Source: an uncultured Microbacteriaceae bacterium (lineage in GTDB: Bacteria > Actinomycetota > Actinomycetes > Actinomycetales > Microbacteriaceae). From it: a stretch of 10,634 bases of DNA. The number at the start of each line of letters is the position of its first letter. Position 1 is the first letter of the stretch. The notes beneath the pieces are model-generated. The model saw nothing but the letters and a program-made list of their open reading frames with translations. It was not told where the DNA came from and made no database searches. Below, piece by piece: positions 6,771 to 10,634 of this stretch. Both the position numbers and the translations under genes were made by a program. The stretch lies in contig CALBMG010000231.1 in NCBI GenBank assembly GCA_937896185.1, positions 1-10,634 on the forward strand, given 5' to 3'.

Positions 6771-8570
6771 TTATGCGGTGAACTTATCCACGGTTACATC
6801 AGAATCGACGTACGGAACCGACGTGATCTTCGTCATCGCATCAGCAACCCATCTCGTCCGATTAGCAATATCGGCAGCTGTCCAAGCCGGCATACGAATC
6901 AGGTCAGCGTTGAGAGCGATCTGCGACTTGTCGATTCCGCGCTCGAGGTTTTTGCCGCTGACTTTTGTGGCCCAATTTGAATTCTGGATCGAAGAATTGA
7001 TCGGGTACTCGAGCAAGGTCAGATTTCCCCACTGGGAGTTATAGTCCTCGTAGGTCGGCTCGCCCGGCAAAGCTGCGACCTTCGGTGCAACCGCTTCGAA
7101 CCAGCCCGCGTCGAGCAACGGGCTTTGGGGTGCCAGATGTTCAATGTGAATAGCCTTCCGGCTCCAGACCAATTCGGTCTTCGTGAGTGCAAAATTCAAC
7201 TTCTTAAGTACGTAGAAACGGAAATTGCCGTCGCGCTTCGCATATCCACTTTCAAGCGCAGCGTGCGTCAACTCGTCGCTCGGAACCTTCGCCAGAATTT
7301 CCTTGATTGCGTCATCAAGCTTTGCCGGGTCGTTCGACTTAATTGTCAACGCAGTTTTCTGGTAGAAGGATTCGATTTCCTGTGCGTTCCCGCCGACCAA
7401 AATCCATCGGAACGCCAAAATTTCAATCGCACGGGCCGCCCGTCGCATCTGCTCGGGGGTGAATCCAAACGACAGGACACGCAGCAGGAAAACACGATGG
7501 GTGTCAGAAAAGAGTTCCAACCTCGAAAGGATATCGTCCAGTTTGGTGTCGCCCGAGGCCTTCTCTCCAAGGATGATCGCGTAGTTGGAAGCAGCCGAGG
7601 TTAGGTTGTCGAGATTTTCGAGAGCACCATTCGATCCGTAGCTCTGAATAAGTTCCTTGAAGATCATGAAGATCTTCTTCGCCTGCACCTTCTCTTTTTG
7701 CACAGACAACAGGTAGTGGCGCAGGAACTTGGTGAACGGGAAATCGCCCAGCGCATCCGCTGCGTCATCCCACTTTTCCAACGCCTCCATCGCCTGAGCG
7801 GGAGTGGAGCCATCCTGAATTTCTCGCAGAGTGAAGCTCTTCAGCAAATCGCTAGCGGTGAGGCGCAAACCGCGATCGTTAAGGGTTTCAAACAGGATGA
7901 ACGCGTCGTCCTCGTTGTCCACAACAATTCTCAGTAACTTCGAGGCGGCCCGAAGTGTGACAATCATTCCGTAAAGACGGCGCTTCATTTCATCTTCGTC
8001 CCCAGCAAAGGGAAGCAGTTGTGCCTCGAGCCACTTAGTGATTTGAGAGTGCGCCTTCCGAAGATCAAGCGTGTAGCGCTTTTCCTCAGAAGTGAGTTGA
8101 GAAAGATCACTGGCGAAGTGACGTCGATGCGGCGAGCTGGGGTCTACCAGCACGAAGTTTTCAAAGATCTTGGCGATCTTGTAATTTGCGGTGTACCGAA
8201 GTTCGAACGTGTTTTCTGTCCGCAACATCGTTGTCATCAACATATCCAGGCCGATGGGGTGGCCATGTTGCATCACGTACCGGTCATCGAAATGTGCGAT
8301 TCGATCACGCAACACACACAGCAGCAAAACAATCGTCGTCAAACGTTGCTGGCCGTCGATGACGGAGAAGGGCTTATTGCCATTGTCGAGCAACACAATC
8401 GAGCCAAAGAAGTGATCGTCTTCGGACTCATAAGCAGTGCCGAGGTCAGCGAGGAAGGCCGAGACCTGTTCGCTCTTCCATGCATAATTCCGCTGGTATG
8501 CAGGAATTTCATAACGAAGTCCGCCCGAAAAAATCTCGGCAACTTCTTTTTGTTGCGCATCTAATTTCAT
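6771..8570 (-). CDS. GmrSD-type DNA endonuclease (DUF262-DUF1524 fusion)
   Basis: A 599-residue protein joining the two halves of GmrSD-type (type IV) restriction systems. The N-terminal DUF262 part has YEIPAYQRNYAW (20-31), the signature IDGQQRLTT (71-79), and the second family motif FETLNDRGLRLTASDLLKS (227-245). The C-terminal DUF1524 part has the His-Me/HNH-like HIEHLAPQS (475-483) and GNLTLL with nearby Asn residues (515-530). In characterised members (GmrSD, BrxU) DUF262 couples nucleotide hydrolysis to cleavage by DUF1524 of modified, often phage, DNA; target preference cannot be read here. Both catalytic motifs look intact, so it should be active. The start at 8570 is chosen for GTGGAG five bases upstream; a frame extending to 8642 adds only an unconserved, hydrophobic 24-residue stretch. 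It is divergent from an HNH endonuclease gene. GC is visibly lower than in the flanking metabolic genes, suggesting acquisition. Confidence 0.92.
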   Translation of the reverse strand: MKLDAQQKEVAEIFSGGLRYEIPAYQRNYAWKSEQVSAFLADLGTAYESEDDHFFGSIVLLDNGNKPFSVIDGQQRLTTIVLLLCVLRDRIAHFDDRYVMQHGHPIGLDMLMTTMLRTENTFELRYTANYKIAKIFENFVLVDPSSPHRRHFASDLSQLTSEEKRYTLDLRKAHSQITKWLEAQLLPFAGDEDEMKRRLYGMIVTLRAASKLLRIVVDNEDDAFILFETLNDRGLRLTASDLLKSFTLREIQDGSTPAQAMEALEKWDDAADALGDFPFTKFLRHYLLSVQKEKVQAKKIFMIFKELIQSYGSNGALENLDNLTSAASNYAIILGEKASGDTKLDDILSRLELFSDTHRVFLLRVLSFGFTPEQMRRAARAIEILAFRWILVGGNAQEIESFYQKTALTIKSNDPAKLDDAIKEILAKVPSDELTHAALESGYAKRDGNFRFYVLKKLNFALTKTELVWSRKAIHIEHLAPQSPLLDAGWFEAVAPKVAALPGEPTYEDYNSQWGNLTLLEYPINSSIQNSNWATKVSGKNLERGIDKSQIALNADLIRMPAWTAADIANRTRWVADAMTKITSVPYVDSDVTVDKFTA

Positions 8571-8575
8571 TGATT

Positions 8576-8581
8576 CTCCAC
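8576..8581 (-). promoter_or_regulatory. Ribosome binding site of the DUF262-DUF1524 gene
   Basis: The minus strand reads GTGGAG, then five bases, then the ATG at 8570. It sets the start within the 118-base divergent gap rather than at the upstream in-frame ATG at 8642. Confidence 0.65.
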
Positions 8582-8653
8582 TCGTAAACGCCATTGAAGG
8601 CGACAAGATCAGTAGATCACAGACCGCCGACAAATAAAACATTCTCGAAATGC

Positions 8654-8688
8654 TTGCGTTGGAAATCGGCCGGGTGTAGCTATGAGTT
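8654..8688 (+). promoter_or_regulatory. Candidate leaderless promoter of the HNH endonuclease gene
   Basis: No Shine-Dalgarno is seen before the ATG at 8689. A TTGCGT (8654-8659), a 17-base spacer, then TAGCTA (8677-8682) places the expected transcription start at or next to the A of the ATG. That is the geometry of leaderless genes, which are frequent in actinobacteria. The -10 match is poor beyond its TA, so this rests mainly on spacing and on the missing ribosome site. Confidence 0.3.
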
Positions 8689-9582
8689 ATGGCACTTTCA
8701 CCTCAGCAGCAAGATGAGCTTCGCGAACAGATATTCGAAAAAGTTGCACGACTGGCGGAGGCCAACGGCGGCTTCTTCACTTACCAGGAGCTCATGGATT
8801 TTGAAGTCTCCGGTATCAAGATCCCCCTCATAGGCCAGCGAGGAATTACAAATCCTGCACTATTCGATTCCACTCTGTCGGTAGTCAGCGCGGCTGACGG
8901 ACCCTACAACGATCACCTCGGCCCCGATGGCATGTTGCGTTACGCATTTGAAAATGGGAACCCAACCGCGGGGCGGAATAGAAAGCTACTGGTCTCAATG
9001 ACGACCAGAACTCCACTTATTTTGTTCGAGCGCCCAATGTCAAACGTTTACGTACCCGTAATTGGCGCTTTTGTAGTAGACGCAGACCTTGAAAATCGTT
9101 TTGTCACAATCGCAATTGATAACAATATTCGGCGCAATTATGAATCAGGACTTGACCTTGTGGATGAACTGGATCGGAACTACATGCGTACCGAGATAAC
9201 GCGAAGGGTCCACCAACCCATTTTTAGGGCAAAGGTTATTTCCGCCTACAACAGCAAATGCGCGATATGCAGGTTGGCGCATGCAGAACTACTCGATGCT
9301 GCTCACATCATTCCTGATCGGCACGAACAAGGTCACGCAATTGTGGCGAACGGTTTAGCTTTATGCAAAATTCATCACGCAGCGTACGACGTGAATTTGT
9401 TGGGAATCGACCCGGATTACAAGGTACATATCGATAAAGAGCTACTTGCGGAAATCGACGGCCCAATGCTTGAACACGGCCTCAAGGATATGCACCTGGT
9501 GGAGCTTACAGTTCCCAGCGTGTCCAAATTCAGGCCAGACAGAGACAGATTGGCCCAACGATTCGAAATGTTTATGTCCTGA
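8689..9582 (+). CDS. HNH endonuclease, restriction-like (HNH_2 type)
   Basis: A 297-residue protein with a C-terminal HNH nuclease: CAIC (191-194), LLDAAHIIPDR (201-211), NGLALCKIHHAAYD (221-234) and LLGIDPDYKVHI (237-248). The likely catalytic set is His206, Asn221 and His230, with Cys191, Cys194 and Cys226 available to hold zinc. The first 180 residues contain IPLIGQRGITNPALFDSTLS (45-64), GPYNDHLGPDGMLRYAF (71-87) and YVPVIGAFVVD (121-131). This conserved module precedes HNH domains in many actinobacterial predicted restriction enzymes and probably recognises DNA or a base modification. It may be related to SRA/YDG-type readers, but that is inference. No methyltransferase is nearby, which fits modification-dependent (type IV) action. 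The gene is divergent from the DUF262-DUF1524 gene and shares its lowered GC (two 60-base lines counted by eye give 43-45% against 65% in one alpha-galactosidase line). Confidence 0.9.
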   Translation: MALSPQQQDELREQIFEKVARLAEANGGFFTYQELMDFEVSGIKIPLIGQRGITNPALFDSTLSVVSAADGPYNDHLGPDGMLRYAFENGNPTAGRNRKLLVSMTTRTPLILFERPMSNVYVPVIGAFVVDADLENRFVTIAIDNNIRRNYESGLDLVDELDRNYMRTEITRRVHQPIFRAKVISAYNSKCAICRLAHAELLDAAHIIPDRHEQGHAIVANGLALCKIHHAAYDVNLLGIDPDYKVHIDKELLAEIDGPMLEHGLKDMHLVELTVPSVSKFRPDRDRLAQRFEMFMS

Positions 9583-9617
9583 CCTCGCTAATTTGCGGAT
9601 TCACAACAATACGGACT

Positions 9618-9634
9618 TATTCTGAGTTGTGGGA
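9618..9634 (+). promoter_or_regulatory. Possible -10 box and ribosome site of the secreted nuclease gene
   Basis: TATTCT (9618-9623) resembles a -10 element and is followed by GGGAG (9630-9634), eight bases before the ATG at 9643. TTGCGG (9593-9598) could be a -35, but the 19-base spacing is long. The six-base inverted repeat CACAAC/GTTGTG (9602-9607, 9626-9631) flanks the -10. The ribosome site is credible; the promoter and any operator role are weak inference. Confidence 0.35.
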
Positions 9635-9642
9635 GAAGACAC

Positions 9643-10634
9643 ATGAGCCGCAAGAAACAACGCCTCGGCACCTGGGGCAGCGCGCTGCTCGCGATCCTGC
9701 TGTTCGGTGGAATCTCCTCGGCAGTAACGCAGGCCATCACGGGCGAAGGCCAATCCTCCACGGTGACTCCCAGCGCGTCGGCGAGCGTCTCGAAATCTCC
9801 GACTCCCAGCCCGACCACCACCGACACCCCGTCCCCCGAACCCACGGAAACCCCCACACCGGAACCGACCGAGCCGGGCGGTCAGGTGGTGTCCGACAAA
9901 TCCACCGCACTGGGTTTGCTGGCCACACTGAAGGTCGCGTCGTGGGCTGACGACAGTGCATACGACCGGGATCGGTTCGGCGATGCTTGGGAAGACGTCG
10001 ACGACAACGGCTGCGATACCCGCAACGACATTCTGCGCCGAGACTTTGAAACCATCAGCTCCGAGGACGGCTGCCTGGTGTTGCGCGGCACAATCGACGA
10101 CCCATACACGGGTGTGACCATCAACTTTGTGCGCGGATCGGGCACATCCACAAAAGTACAAATTGACCACATGGTCGCACTGTCCAACGCGTGGCGCACC
10201 GGAGCCCAGAAACTGTCGTGGCAACTGCGTGTGGCATTCGCCAACGACCCGCTGAACCTGATGGCCGTCGACGGGCCCACCAATTCCGCAAAAAGTGATT
10301 CCGATGCTGCGGAATGGTTGCCGCCACAAACCGCCTACCGGTGCCGTTATGTCGCCCGACAGATTTCCGTCAAAGCCGAATACCACCTGTGGGTGACCCC
10401 GTCAGAAAAGGCTGCGATGATCGACGTGCTCGATAACTGCCCCACCCAAAAGGCGTACCGCACCGACTACCCCGAGCGTGCCGTCGCCGGTGACCTCGAC
10501 ATCCCCGCAGCAGCCTCATCGTCGGGCGGCAGCGGATCAGGTTCATCGGGTGGCTCGTCCGGTAGTTCATCAGGCAGTTCAGGCAGCGGCTACGTGTACC
10601 CCGCTGGCGCGACCCCGTGGGCTAACTGCACCGA
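9643..10634 (+). CDS. Secreted or membrane-anchored HNH/DUF1524 nuclease, cut by window end
   Basis: The frame is open from the ATG at 9643 to the window edge: 330 residues, no stop. A basic start (MSRKKQR) and hydrophobic run WGSALLAILLFGGISSAV (11-28) form a signal peptide or anchor, followed by a Pro/Thr/Ser/Glu-rich stretch (38-79) typical of exported spacers. The nuclease domain (about 85-268) has RFGDAWEDVDDNGCDTRND (111-129), DPYTGVTINFVRG (153-165), QIDHMVALSNAW (173-184) with the catalytic His176, and NDPLNLMAVDGPTNSAKSD (201-219). This is the DUF1524/HNH family common as exported nucleases in actinobacteria. Four cysteines (124, 144, 234, 266) could form disulfides outside the cell. 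A Ser/Gly linker (292-316) then leads to YVYPAGATPWANCT, which looks like the start of an excalibur-type calcium-binding module; the cut prevents confirmation. The likely role is degrading external DNA for nutrients or competition. Confidence 0.9.
   Translation, partial: MSRKKQRLGTWGSALLAILLFGGISSAVTQAITGEGQSSTVTPSASASVSKSPTPSPTTTDTPSPEPTETPTPEPTEPGGQVVSDKSTALGLLATLKVASWADDSAYDRDRFGDAWEDVDDNGCDTRNDILRRDFETISSEDGCLVLRGTIDDPYTGVTINFVRGSGTSTKVQIDHMVALSNAWRTGAQKLSWQLRVAFANDPLNLMAVDGPTNSAKSDSDAAEWLPPQTAYRCRYVARQISVKAEYHLWVTPSEKAAMIDVLDNCPTQKAYRTDYPERAVAGDLDIPAAASSSGGSGSGSSGGSSGSSSGSSGSGYVYPAGATPWANCT
10516..10590 (+). repeat. Ser/Gly-coding low-complexity linker
   Basis: About 25 codons encode almost only serine and glycine (SSSGGSGSGSSGG and so on). 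Codon choice varies among repeats, so it is a protein-level linker rather than a clean DNA tandem repeat. It joins the nuclease domain to a C-terminal module that continues beyond the window. Such tracts are prone to length change. Confidence 0.8.

Noticed and set aside
8571..8642. Upstream start for the DUF262-DUF1524 gene giving a hydrophobic N-terminus.
   Set aside because: The extra 24 residues might suggest a signal peptide, but the family is cytoplasmic and a good Shine-Dalgarno supports the ATG at 8570.
8689..9582. Homing endonuclease or intron-encoded HNH protein.
   Set aside because: No flanking interrupted gene, intron or intein boundary is visible, and the long N-terminal module fits restriction-like proteins better.
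9601..10386. Minus-strand open frame of 261 codons at the right end.
   Set aside because: It is antisense to the exported nuclease, whose HNH motifs are plain on the plus strand; the antisense product is Gly/Arg/Val-rich without motifs.
10516..10590. CRISPR-like or DNA tandem repeat.
   Set aside because: The units are degenerate at the DNA level, in frame, and code for a Ser/Gly linker; there are no spacers.

Overview
The window reads as chromosomal DNA of a Gram-positive actinobacterium. The evidence is a GC-rich coding background with strong G/C third-position bias, a mycoredoxin-like glutaredoxin, a secreted HNH nuclease of a type common in actinobacteria, and good Shine-Dalgarno sites before most genes. 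The genus cannot be fixed from the sequence. No tRNA, rRNA, CRISPR array, insertion sequence or phage structural gene is visible, and no gap between genes exceeds 300 bases.

Layout. Bases 1-3636 are read from the minus strand: aspartate ammonia-lyase (aspA, 54-1538) with a wobble-paired terminator after it, and upstream a 640-residue protein of unknown function (1714-3636). That protein appears to combine an alpha/beta N-terminus, two OB/S1-like segments, a Pro/Gly-rich linker, a coiled coil and a RelE-like C-terminus. Bases 3741-4480 are a plus-strand pair, a mycoredoxin-like protein and a 160-residue orphan joined by a TAATG stop/start overlap. A perfect 14-bp inverted repeat then separates this pair from the convergent GH36 alpha-galactosidase (4553-6691, minus).

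The right third is rich in nucleases. A fused DUF262-DUF1524 protein of the GmrSD type (6771-8570, minus) lies divergent, 118 bases apart, from an HNH endonuclease with a long N-terminal region (8689-9582, plus). A secreted or membrane-anchored DUF1524/HNH nuclease follows from 9643 and is cut by the window end. The first two have visibly lower GC than the flanking metabolic genes and look like a small acquired DNA-defence cassette. The third is GC-rich, carries a signal or anchor segment, and probably acts outside the cell.

Working together: the divergent nuclease pair could share regulation and act against foreign or modified DNA; this is inferred from family and position. The aspA, redox and galactosidase genes look like unrelated metabolic neighbours. 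The least explained gene is the 640-residue multidomain protein, whose architecture suggests an RNA- or ribosome-related role.
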